Source: CAZNHL01 sp964572965 (GTDB lineage: Bacteria; Bacteroidota; Bacteroidia; Cytophagales; UBA9547). Taken from it: a stretch of 64,000 nt of DNA. The notes beneath the pieces are model-generated. The model worked only from the letters and a program-made list of their open reading frames with translations. It did not search any database and was not told the DNA's origin. A program made the position numbers and the translations under genes. This document shows, piece after piece, positions 34,806 to 42,137 of the stretch. How positions within the stretch are numbered: position 1 is the first letter of the stretch; every line of letters begins with the position of its first letter. The DNA is taken from positions 16,792-80,791 of the forward strand of contig CAZNHL010000009.1 of the NCBI GenBank assembly GCA_964572965.1, written 5' to 3'.

Positions 34806-35480
34806 CTAAAAAATGGGCCTTATGAAGACAATCTGTATAATCACCCATATCACAAGGCATATACCACCAAATATCATCATCTGTTTACCTAGCTCTCTGT
34901 CTCTCACAGAAAAAGCATTCACCAATTCTCCATTGGGCATTGTTTTCTTATGAGAAGACAGATGCCAGCCTATCATAAAGCCTAATATTCCTCCAAATAA
35001 AGAAGCAATATAGCCAGCGTATATCCAGGCTATTGGAAGTGTCTCTTGTTTTGACAAATCTGTTATTCTTTGCTTTCTGAGTAAGGCAACTAAGTCTCCA
35101 TTTACTTCCTTGCCCCTTTCTTTCAATAGTTTTTGTGCAAGCAGAAAATCGAAGTGACCCCACTCATCGCGCTTCACAATTATTTCAAGTAACTCCTCAT
35201 CAGTAAAATCAAATAGGTAATAGCTACGATCTATGTTTTCAAGTTGAGTCTTTGTGTTTTCCTGTAGCAACTGGTCAACCTTCAAAAAATCATCTTTCTG
35301 TAGTTTAACCCTGAATTCTCTCGACAATTCACTACTCCCAAAAGTATTGCCAAGCCCGATCGCTGTGGAATCTTCATCCAATAAATATTCTATATTATTT
35401 TCTTCGAGAAACGCCGTAAGCTCTGCCGCAGCCATGCGGTCATTGAATTTCTGAAAAGTAAGAAAGCGTTCTGTTGACAT
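34806..35480 (-). CDS. Membrane protein with DUF2007-like N-terminus
   Basis: 224 aa. The first 80 residues (LTFQKFNDRMAAAELTAFLEENNIEYLLDEDST...) resemble the small DUF2007 'putative signal-transducing' domain that often precedes membrane anchors. A middle segment has DFTDEELLEIIVKRDEWGHFDFLLAQKLLKERG. Two membrane spans follow near 152-170 and 200-220. Location is probably the cytoplasmic membrane with the N-terminus inside. No partner is obvious: convergent with the CPCC gene and 29 bases after the DUF4143 gene's stop. Confidence 0.6.
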   Translation of the reverse strand: MSTERFLTFQKFNDRMAAAELTAFLEENNIEYLLDEDSTAIGLGNTFGSSELSREFRVKLQKDDFLKVDQLLQENTKTQLENIDRSYYLFDFTDEELLEIIVKRDEWGHFDFLLAQKLLKERGKEVNGDLVALLRKQRITDLSKQETLPIAWIYAGYIASLFGGILGFMIGWHLSSHKKTMPNGELVNAFSVRDRELGKQMMIFGGICLVIWVIIQIVFIRPIF

Positions 35481-35509
35481 ATCGATTATACTTTAAAATC
35501 TCTTAACTA

Positions 35510-36967
35510 TTATTCACTTAACCAGCTCGATTTCTTAGCCAAAGTAACAACACCAATGTTGTACGCATAAATGGCCGCCGGAACAAAAGTGACATTTAAA
35601 CCATCTATTGTTTTGTTACCCGGTTGATCTATTGTTGTCACCACTGAAGCATTAAAGTTATTTGCTTTACAGAAATGAACCAAACTATTCAATTCATTCG
35701 GTTTATCGAAATAACGGTTAGTCCATTTTACTTCCACGCTCCATTGCGGTTTGAAAAGCTTACTATCTACCAGTACAATATCAACTTCCCCTTCAGAGCG
35801 ACCCATTTTCCAACGTGCATACTTCAGGTCCAGGTTTTCTCTGTGCATCCATTGTGAAAAAATTGCTGTTTCCACCATATTTCCGGTTTCCGGATCAGTT
35901 TCCTGAATCGGTGAAAATAAAGCTGTTCTCAGCGACGGATTAGTGAGATAGACTTTGAAACTGGTAATGCGTTTAAACTTTTTAGCATTGTCATCTATTT
36001 TGTGTATGACTTTGATTAAGAAAGCCGCTTCAAGATATTCCAGGTATTTTTTGATGATATCACCTTTAATACCACTATCCGTTGCCAGTTTTTCAAAAGA
36101 AAACTCATTACCGGTATTGTAAGCCAGGTAACTGAAAAAACTATTGAGCTCCTGTACATCTTTAATTCCATACAGACTCGGCAAATCTCTCAGCAATACT
36201 TTATCCACAATATCGCTTTTTACATAACGTCCCATATCGCTTTGAATCTTTTCAGAGAAAACGACTTCCGGATAACCCCCGAAATTGAGATACTGAAAAA
36301 ACTCTTTGTTAAATGCCTTATGATCGTGTGTAGTGAAAAACGGCACTTCCTTGTTATTATAAACGATAGATTTTGACTGGACTAAGTGACTCAAACCTTT
36401 CAGGTGTATGTATTCATGAAAAGTAAGTGGAGGCAACATAAAATCTGTGAACCGCCCTGCACCACTTTCAGAACTTTGCAAACGCAATGCCGCAGCTGCA
36501 GAACCGGAAACAATAAACTTAGTTTTAGGATACATATCTACCAACACTTTAAGGTGACGCTCCCAGTCTTTCATGTATTGAATCTCATCAAAGAAAACAA
36601 AGCAGCCTTCCAGATTTTCCAGTTTTACAGCTTCCTTACCTAACAAAAGAATCTCTTCCAAACCCAGGTGCATATAAATCGGATTATCGATTCCGATAAA
36701 GAAGATCTTCTGAGGTGGTACACCTTCAGTTATCAGCTCCTGAATGGCATGAAACATCATCACAGTTTTGCCCACACGGCGCGGCCCCATCAACACGACC
36801 GCTCTTTTAACTTCTGTTTCTTTTACAAATGGATAAAACAAGTCAAAATAGAGACGTTTTGACATTTCGCGATAGACCTGCTGTACCTCGCCGGTTAGCC
36901 ACCAGGGGTTTTCGTATTGCAAACGCTCTATCCGTTTGGCTGTTGGAATAACATGATTGAAATCCAT
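35510..36967 (-). CDS. AAA ATPase with DUF4143 C-terminus
   Basis: 485 aa. Walker A GPRRVGKT (61-68), Walker B FVFFDEIQY (123-131) and a downstream SGSAAAALRLQSSESGAGRF box with sensor-like residues. The C-terminal 200 aa contain a nuclease-like DUF4143 block (WMHRENLDLKYARWKMGRSEGEVDIVLVD, WSVEVKWTNRYFD) with Glu/Asp-Lys spacing typical of PD-(D/E)XK folds. Such archaeal and bacterial ATPases are scattered accessory genes of uncertain use. An iterated ATGTAAAAATAAG array lies upstream at 36976-37080. Confidence 0.9.
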   Translation of the reverse strand: MDFNHVIPTAKRIERLQYENPWWLTGEVQQVYREMSKRLYFDLFYPFVKETEVKRAVVLMGPRRVGKTVMMFHAIQELITEGVPPQKIFFIGIDNPIYMHLGLEEILLLGKEAVKLENLEGCFVFFDEIQYMKDWERHLKVLVDMYPKTKFIVSGSAAAALRLQSSESGAGRFTDFMLPPLTFHEYIHLKGLSHLVQSKSIVYNNKEVPFFTTHDHKAFNKEFFQYLNFGGYPEVVFSEKIQSDMGRYVKSDIVDKVLLRDLPSLYGIKDVQELNSFFSYLAYNTGNEFSFEKLATDSGIKGDIIKKYLEYLEAAFLIKVIHKIDDNAKKFKRITSFKVYLTNPSLRTALFSPIQETDPETGNMVETAIFSQWMHRENLDLKYARWKMGRSEGEVDIVLVDSKLFKPQWSVEVKWTNRYFDKPNELNSLVHFCKANNFNASVVTTIDQPGNKTIDGLNVTFVPAAIYAYNIGVVTLAKKSSWLSE

Positions 36968-36975
36968 AAATAAGT

Positions 36976-37080
36976 TTATTTATACATAAATGTAAAAATA
37001 AGCATGAAAAAAAAGTATTATTTTGACAAAAATGTAAAAATAAGGTTATTTTGGTGATATTTTCTGCTTATTTGTACAAT
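36976..37080. promoter_or_regulatory. Iterated ATGTAAAAATAAG sites upstream of the DUF4143 gene
   Basis: ATGTAAAAATAAG occurs exactly at 36991-37003 and 37033-37045 (42 bp apart). Inverted copies with two mismatches are at 36976-36988 and 37068-37080. The array begins 8 bases upstream of the start codon. Confidence 0.6.
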
Positions 37081-37169
37081 AAAGTATATCACCAAGGCTT
37101 AATTTTCCAACTGTACTTTCAGGTAATTACTAGGCTTTTGATAAAACAATATCAACAGCTTGTTTTTAT

Positions 37170-37210
37170 AAAAAATGTCTAAAAAATGTCTAAAAAATGT
37201 CTAAAAAATC
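37170..37210. repeat. 11-bp tandem repeat after the AlbA-type gene
   Basis: AAAAAATGTCT is repeated three times plus a partial copy, immediately downstream of the stop at 37209-37211. The gene's own last codons read AAAATGTCTAAG on its strand, so the repeat may derive from slippage at the gene end. Confidence 0.75.
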
Positions 37211-38867
37211 AGTGCTTAGACATTTTCCATATCTTACCTTCGGGGTATATAAGACCCTTCATTCTAAGTTTTTGGAGATTGTTTTTTATTTTATTGCTTT
37301 TTTGAGCCGGATCTAATACATCTGGAAGTTTATCTAAAAGTACTTTTTCAAAATCTTCTCTTTTACCTTCCTTAAACTTTTTCAGATAATCCAGAATAAT
37401 CTTCTGACAATACCCATCATCAATACCTCGCTGTTTTATATAATCGGCCTTGTCACCGGTTACTCTGGCTACCGTAGCTGAAATATGAAAGTTTGGTTTT
37501 CTTCCTTCTATTAAGCTCTTTGCTTTTAGTTGATTAATTTCATCATTATTTAAGCTTTTGGACTTGGAAACTTTATCCAGAGCGATAATATCTATCAAAC
37601 TAAGGTCTGGTATAGCTGCTACTTTTCTGGCATAGTTAATATCCACTACTTTACCTGTCACGGTTAACTTTACTGTATTGGGCGAAAATTCGTAATCGGG
37701 TAAAGGAAAAAATTTCTTGCGCTGAATATTAAACATCCTTTTAATACCACTGCCAATAGCATCAATCATATTCAGATTAATCATTGCTTCTACTAAAAAC
37801 GGATTGCGGTATGTAGGTTCTGGTGCATCGGAAATAACTACTTCCTCCACACTTGCCGGAATAAACTTTCCTGAGTTGATAAATACCAGTTTACCATCTT
37901 CATGTTCAACTACATTTATTTTACCCCCAAGTGTATAATCCTGATGCGCAATACAGTTGTTTAAAGCTTCTCTTACTATATATGGATCATATTGATCTAC
38001 TTCCTCAGGAAATAAACTACCGTCTGTAATATAGCGATACTTCAGGTTTCTGATTTTTTTATATACTTCTTCTGTATTTAATAATAACGGACAGGTAAAA
38101 TGCTGGTAGTCTTTCTCTAGGTTATCGCTATCTCGAAGAATCCATGAAACTTTTGCTGTAGAGGGGTTAATAAAGTGTTCTGATTCTGACTTGCCCAACA
38201 ACAAAATAGCAGTGCGGGTAATTTTCCCTTTAATACACACTTTTGATTTATTCAGAAAAGTGATATCGTCCCATTGGTCAATTTCACTCACCAAATGGCT
38301 GTTTTTCTTTTTATATGACTCACGGGCTTTATGAATGGCTTCTGAAGACAAATCGTCAAATGTTGCATCGTCAATAATTGCGGCGCTCCAATCTTCTCCT
38401 TTTGTTTGTTCACGAATACGCTCTACTTCTTCAAGATTCAGGGCATTCAACTCTTCACCGTCACGGCCATAATAATGTCCCTTCCAGGAAATGGGAATGC
38501 CTTTTGGTGCCGCAGGGATTTCAAATAATACAACTCTGCCGTTTGGTGTATTTGTCTCGTAAATTTCTATAAAAGTAATTCTGCCAGTGGTATGGTTTGC
38601 CAGCTCTGCCTTAAGACTGTCTAAATCATTATGATGAACTCTAAATTGAGAGCCTACGATACTTTTGTCGCTATCCTTCACTCCAAAAACCAGCCAAGCC
38701 GAGCGTTTGCCTTTTAAATTAGCTTCATTACAAAGAGCAGAAAAATACTTCCCTAGTTTATTAGAATCAAACTGATTATTCGCTTCTTTAAACTCCACCA
38801 CTTCGTTTTCATACCCTTGCGAACAAAGTGATTGCAAAATGTCTTGTATTTCTGCCGGATTTCTCAT
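37209..38867 (-). CDS. AlbA_2/Schlafen-like ATP-binding protein
   Basis: 552 aa. The N-terminal domain (about 14-130) reads EVVEFKEANNQFDSNKLGKYFSALCNEANLKGKRSAWLVFGVKD, the Schlafen AlbA_2 signature found in putative DNA/RNA-binding regulators. The middle part has ALNNCIAHQDYTLGGKINVVEHEDGKLVFINSGKF near residue 300, resembling a GHKL-type ATP pocket. The C-terminus has winged-helix features. Such proteins are usual in accessory regions. The last codons run into an 11-bp tandem repeat. It lies 98 bases downstream of the XRE-XRE-zinc operon. Confidence 0.88.
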   Translation of the reverse strand: MRNPAEIQDILQSLCSQGYENEVVEFKEANNQFDSNKLGKYFSALCNEANLKGKRSAWLVFGVKDSDKSIVGSQFRVHHNDLDSLKAELANHTTGRITFIEIYETNTPNGRVVLFEIPAAPKGIPISWKGHYYGRDGEELNALNLEEVERIREQTKGEDWSAAIIDDATFDDLSSEAIHKARESYKKKNSHLVSEIDQWDDITFLNKSKVCIKGKITRTAILLLGKSESEHFINPSTAKVSWILRDSDNLEKDYQHFTCPLLLNTEEVYKKIRNLKYRYITDGSLFPEEVDQYDPYIVREALNNCIAHQDYTLGGKINVVEHEDGKLVFINSGKFIPASVEEVVISDAPEPTYRNPFLVEAMINLNMIDAIGSGIKRMFNIQRKKFFPLPDYEFSPNTVKLTVTGKVVDINYARKVAAIPDLSLIDIIALDKVSKSKSLNNDEINQLKAKSLIEGRKPNFHISATVARVTGDKADYIKQRGIDDGYCQKIILDYLKKFKEGKREDFEKVLLDKLPDVLDPAQKSNKIKNNLQKLRMKGLIYPEGKIWKMSKH

Positions 38868-38965
38868 GAGCCCATTGCTACTGTTTTTATTCTTACACCG
38901 TAGTTAAAGTTAAGCTTATTTATGGTTGCTGTATCTATCGTGTCAGGGTGTCAGGCATGATTTTA

Positions 38966-39295
38966 TTAATAGTTGTTACTCTGATCTCTATATTTTTCAA
39001 CAAACTCATTCGCTTCTCCTAGGTTTTCTGGATATTTAGCATAGGACGAGTATACTTTACAGCCTCTAATTATTTCCATTTTTTCATAAACATGATCATA
39101 GTCGAAACCATTAGCTACTAAAAACCTAACTACTTCCCATTTCTGAGTTTCTGTTTTTTTAGGTGGTCGAAACCTGTGAGAAAGAAATACCATTGGCTTT
39201 CCACAATCAGGACAATTTGCAACTCGTCTATTATTGTAATCCGTTCCCTGACTAAACGATTTTCTACAGTCTAGGCAAACTACTTTATTACCCAT
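38966..39295 (-). CDS. Zinc-ribbon protein
   Basis: 109 aa. CLDCRKSFSQGTDYNNRRVANCPDCGKP gives two CxxC pairs for one zinc. A short basic HRFRPPKKTETQKWE segment follows, then a helical domain (VVRFLVANGFDYDHVYEKM, YAKYPENLGEANEFVEKYRDQ). I know related sequences only as hypothetical proteins. Its start is 3 bases after the stop of the second XRE gene, so translation is coupled and the three genes form one operon. Confidence 0.65.
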   Translation of the reverse strand: MGNKVVCLDCRKSFSQGTDYNNRRVANCPDCGKPMVFLSHRFRPPKKTETQKWEVVRFLVANGFDYDHVYEKMEIIRGCKVYSSYAKYPENLGEANEFVEKYRDQSNNY

Positions 39296-39298
39296 GTT

Positions 39299-39511
39299 TT
39301 ACTTCAACTTATTAGGATTCAATAACTCCCTTATATCCACATTTAAGACCTCTGCAATCTGAAGTAAAGTCTCCAATGATGGTTGAGAGTCATTGGTACA
39401 CCAACGAGAAATTGTAGCAGTATTCTTTCCTAGCTTAGTTGCCAGCCACTTGTTTGTTCTTTCCTGTTCGGCCAGTACAACCTTTATTCTATTTATCGAT
39501 GTCTTTGACAT
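39299..39511 (-). CDS. XRE-family HTH protein, second of a pair
   Basis: 70 aa starting at MSKTSINRIKVVLAEQ. The helix-turn-helix is LATKLGKNTATISRWCTNDSQPSLETLLQIAEVLNVDIRELL, typical of Cro/C1 DNA-binding proteins. A longer frame with three extra residues overlaps the first XRE gene and is less likely. It follows the first XRE gene at 5 bases and precedes the zinc-ribbon gene at 3 bases. Likely a transcriptional repressor or antitoxin-like factor. Confidence 0.85.
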   Translation of the reverse strand: MSKTSINRIKVVLAEQERTNKWLATKLGKNTATISRWCTNDSQPSLETLLQIAEVLNVDIRELLNPNKLK

Positions 39512-39516
39512 AAAAA

Positions 39517-39747
39517 TCACTTTTCATTCTCAAAAAACCTACCTGTTGAAATTCCCAACCCTTCTGCCAAAAGCATAATAGTATTCAAGCTGGTATTGAT
39601 TACCCCTGTTTCTATCCTCGCTATCTGACTAAGTGATATTCCCGTCCTGTGTGCTAACTCTTCCTGAGTAACACCTAGGGATTTACGGCATACTGCAAAC
39701 TGTTTGCCGAATGCCTTTATCTTCTCTTTATTGACTGTTTTTCTCAC
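39517..39747 (-). CDS. XRE-family HTH protein, first of a pair
   Basis: 76 aa. The HTH is GVTQEELAHRTGISLSQIARIETGVINTSLNTIMLLAEGLGI. It is the promoter-proximal gene of an operon with the next XRE gene and a zinc-ribbon gene. The N-terminus (MRKTVNKEKIKAFGKQFAVCRKS) lengthens the first helix. It may control its own operon. Thirty bases upstream lies the end of a truncated XRE pseudogene of the same orientation. Confidence 0.85.
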   Translation of the reverse strand: MRKTVNKEKIKAFGKQFAVCRKSLGVTQEELAHRTGISLSQIARIETGVINTSLNTIMLLAEGLGISTGRFFENEK

Positions 39748-39778
39748 AGGTCAAAGGTTAATAAAAAGTATCTATTCC

Positions 39779-39940
39779 TTAAACTTCAAACCTAAAAAGC
39801 AAATCAGGTTCTATGCCCATTCCTTTGCTTAGTGCATAAATAGTTGAAATTGTTGGGCTTCGTTCTCCTCTTTCCAGTCTGCTGATTTGTTTGGCATCTA
39901 ATACTGTTACCTTCAAATACTTTGATAACCTGAAAGTAAT
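39779..39940 (-). pseudogene. Truncated XRE HTH gene, C-terminal part only
   Basis: A 53-codon open stretch ends in TAA and encodes LDAKQISRLERGERSP, TISTIYALSKGMGIEPDLLF and a final RFEV. This is the second half of an XRE domain, including the recognition helix. An in-frame TAG lies directly upstream and no N-terminal half or start codon is present. The first half of the HTH must have been lost. It is adjacent to the intact XRE pair. Confidence 0.7.
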
Positions 39941-40020
39941 CTATTTCTCAAATACTACCAACTGGTAGTGGTCAAAGTGTTTCAGCTATAATATCTTTCC
40001 TCCATAGAAATTATTATACT

Positions 40021-40409
40021 ATGGAAAAACACAAACCAGCTATCAGCATTATGCTGGTGGAGCGTGACGAACTGGCCTTGCAGGTATTAGTATGGCTTTT
40101 TGAGAAAAGCGGCTATCTCGGCGAGCTGCTGTTGTTTACAGATCCGGACAAAGCTGCGGAATACCTCAACACACATAAGCTGCCTGACCTGATTATCGCT
40201 GACTTTTCCTGAACAAAATGGAGGAATTTAGCTTTCTGCTGCGGGCACAGGAACTCGCTGCTTCGTGGAACAAGCCAATGGCTATTGTTATTCTGGGAGA
40301 TTTCGCTGGTGATATACGGGAAGTATCTACTGTAATTGCTGATATCCATTTTGTGCTAAAACCGCTTACGCTTGATGTGGCTGAGAGGTGGATTGGGTTG
40401 CTACAGTAA
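40021..40409 (+). pseudogene. Frameshifted response-regulator receiver domain
   Basis: Two abutting frames (40021-40212 and the 40218-40409 frame) together read as one receiver domain. The first has MLVERDELALQVLVWLFEKSGY and LPDLIIADF with the phospho-Asp position. The second has LNKMEEFSFLLRAQELA, MAIVILGDFAGDI and FVLKPLTLDVAE, with Lys for the conserved Lys-Pro. Adding one T to the TTTT run at 40204-40207 joins them into an unbroken frame of about 129 codons. It is either a disrupted gene or a read error. Confidence 0.75.
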
Positions 40410-40459
40410 GCGGCTTGCAAATCCTATGATCTGGCTTCGAGATTATAAATCCCGAAGAG

Positions 40460-40487
40460 CAATTTTGCAGCAGCAGCTGCAAAATTG
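40460..40487. repeat. Perfect 12-bp inverted repeat
   Basis: CAATTTTGCAGC and GCTGCAAAATTG flank AGCA. It lies between the receiver pseudogene and the convergent fic-3 gene. There is no T-tract, so it is not a standard terminator; hairpin or protein site. Confidence 0.7.
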
Positions 40488-40547
40488 AACTAGACTAGAG
40501 TTGTGTTACAAACATGTATCTCGTCAGTCCTCAAACTAGTTTGGTTT

Positions 40548-41621
40548 CTATCTTTTAGACAACAATTCAAACAAGCGTGTATTGATATAATAGTTTCCGG
40601 TTCCTAGTTTGGCTTTTTGCAAAAGGCCGTCTTCTGCCAGTTTGTTCAAATAGGAAGCTGCTGTTATTCTGGAAACTCCCAGATCATTCATCAGGAATTC
40701 TATTTTTGTATAAGGGTGTTTGAATAAATTATTCAACAAATCCTGGCTGTAAAACTTATAGTTTTCCCGTAACTCATACTTATAGGTTTGCATCAGTTTT
40801 TTTATCTGGCCGATAAGCTCAATCGTTTCTTTAGAAGTTTCTTCTATGCCTTTGATCATAAAGAGTAGCCATTCTTCCCAATTTTTCTTATCACGCACTT
40901 CTTGAAGCAGTCTGTAATAATCTGCTTTGTGTTTGATAATATAGCTACTCAAATAGAGGATCGGTAAGTTTTGCAGGTTTTCGAGGATAAGATAGAGAAT
41001 ATTCACAATCCGGCCAGTTCTGCCGTTTCCGTCATAAAATGGATGAATACTTTCAAACTGATAATGGATAACAGCCATTTTAACGAGTGCGTCATATTCA
41101 CTGAATTCCTTGTTATTGATAAAGGACTCCAGGTTGGCCATCAGACTATCGATCTCATCATAACTTTGAGGAGGTGTATAAACAACTTCACCGGTTTGTG
41201 CATTTTTCAGGTTTGTGCCGGGCAGTTTTCTGAAGCCTGCTTTGTTTCGTTCCAATTCTTCCTGAATAATGAGAATGGTTTTATTGGTAATCAGCCCGCT
41301 TGCCGATGTCAGTTCAAAACCCTTCTTTAAGGCTGATATATAATTCTGCACTTCTTTAGCATTTAATGAATTGAGTGCTTCAAAATTCAACTCTGACTTA
41401 TACAGATCGTCATGTGTCGTAATGATATTTTCAATAGCTGAACTGTCTTTTGCTTCCTGTAAACCAAGGGTATTGATAAGAATATGCTGGTTCGGAATTG
41501 TAGAGGCTACTCCCTTCAATTCTGCCAAAGCAGCATGCGCAGCTGGCAGGCTCTTTAAAACCTTGATAGTCTCGAGATCATGCTTTACAGGTAACGGTTC
41601 TAATTTCCAGTTTGTCTCCAT
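40548..41621 (-). CDS. Fic family protein (fic-3)
   Basis: 357 aa beginning METNWKLEPLPVKHD. The longer frame includes 21 residues upstream that would read through the repeat array and has no ribosome site, so it is rejected. The inhibitory motif is SSAIEN (60-65), the catalytic loop HPFYDGNGRTGR (193-204), and the winged helix (SRITAASYLNKLAEDGLLQKAKLGTGNYYINTRLFELL) closes the protein. It belongs to the Fic_N/DUF4172 group. The array of eight ATGTAAAGA half-sites directly before the start is a likely autoregulatory operator for this end domain. Confidence 0.93.
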   Translation of the reverse strand: METNWKLEPLPVKHDLETIKVLKSLPAAHAALAELKGVASTIPNQHILINTLGLQEAKDSSAIENIITTHDDLYKSELNFEALNSLNAKEVQNYISALKKGFELTSASGLITNKTILIIQEELERNKAGFRKLPGTNLKNAQTGEVVYTPPQSYDEIDSLMANLESFINNKEFSEYDALVKMAVIHYQFESIHPFYDGNGRTGRIVNILYLILENLQNLPILYLSSYIIKHKADYYRLLQEVRDKKNWEEWLLFMIKGIEETSKETIELIGQIKKLMQTYKYELRENYKFYSQDLLNNLFKHPYTKIEFLMNDLGVSRITAASYLNKLAEDGLLQKAKLGTGNYYINTRLFELLSKR

Positions 41622-41627
41622 AGTACT

Positions 41628-41779
41628 ATGTAAAGATTTTGCTGTTTTCTTTACATAGCAAAACCTATATGTAAAGAAAATCAATTTTTCTTTACATATG
41701 CAAAGTGTTATGTAAAGATTTTGCCGTTTTCTTTACATAGCAAACCTCATATGTAAAGAAAAGTTAAAAATCTTTACAG
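41628..41779. promoter_or_regulatory. Array of eight alternating half-sites upstream of fic-3
   Basis: ATGTAAAGA starts at 41628, 41669, 41710 and 41751. Its reverse complement TCTTTACAT starts at 41648, 41689, 41730 and (last base altered) 41771. Steps alternate 20 and 21 bp, so the unit is 41 bp and all sites share one face of the helix. Units 1 and 3 are nearly identical along their full length. The array starts 7 bases upstream of the fic-3 start codon. Confidence 0.85.
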
Positions 41780-41913
41780 ATACCTATCTCTCACTTTTTT
41801 ATCAAAAACACTCACCTTAAAAATTCTATTTTCTACCGCTTCAAATCAGTCTTTCACCGAAGTCCTGTTTCTACTGAAAAAATGCTGTTTTAAATTTTAA
41901 AAAAATTAAGAAG

Positions 41914-42075
41914 ATGCATAATCAAAAGGCCGGAACTAATCCTACTCAGAAGAAGCCAATCCGTAAAAAAAATGGTGTTGAACTAACGGCAAAGCGGGTA
42001 GTTAAAACGGGTACACACCTGCCCGTGATGCTGCAAGTCGGTGTTTTCGGGTTATTTTCTCCGCTAGGCTGGTAG
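41914..42075 (+). CDS. Possible small basic protein
   Basis: A 53-codon frame with ATG 41914 encodes a basic N-terminal half (KAGTNPTQKKPIRKKNGVEL) and a hydrophobic end (VMLQVGVFGLFSPLGW). The upstream sequence AAAATTAAGAAG is not a strong ribosome site. There is no recognised family. It is located between the fic-3 array and a hypothetical membrane-anchored protein gene. It may be random. Confidence 0.3.
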   Translation: MHNQKAGTNPTQKKPIRKKNGVELTAKRVVKTGTHLPVMLQVGVFGLFSPLGW

Positions 42076-42137
42076 TGCGTTGCTATTCTATGAAGTAATT
42101 TGTTAATTGGCTTATTCCGGTTATAAATTCTACATAG

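Noticed and set aside
41628..41779. CRISPR array for the fic-3 repeats
   Set aside because: Repeats are 9-bp half-sites in alternate orientation with no unique spacers of constant length, and no cas genes are present.
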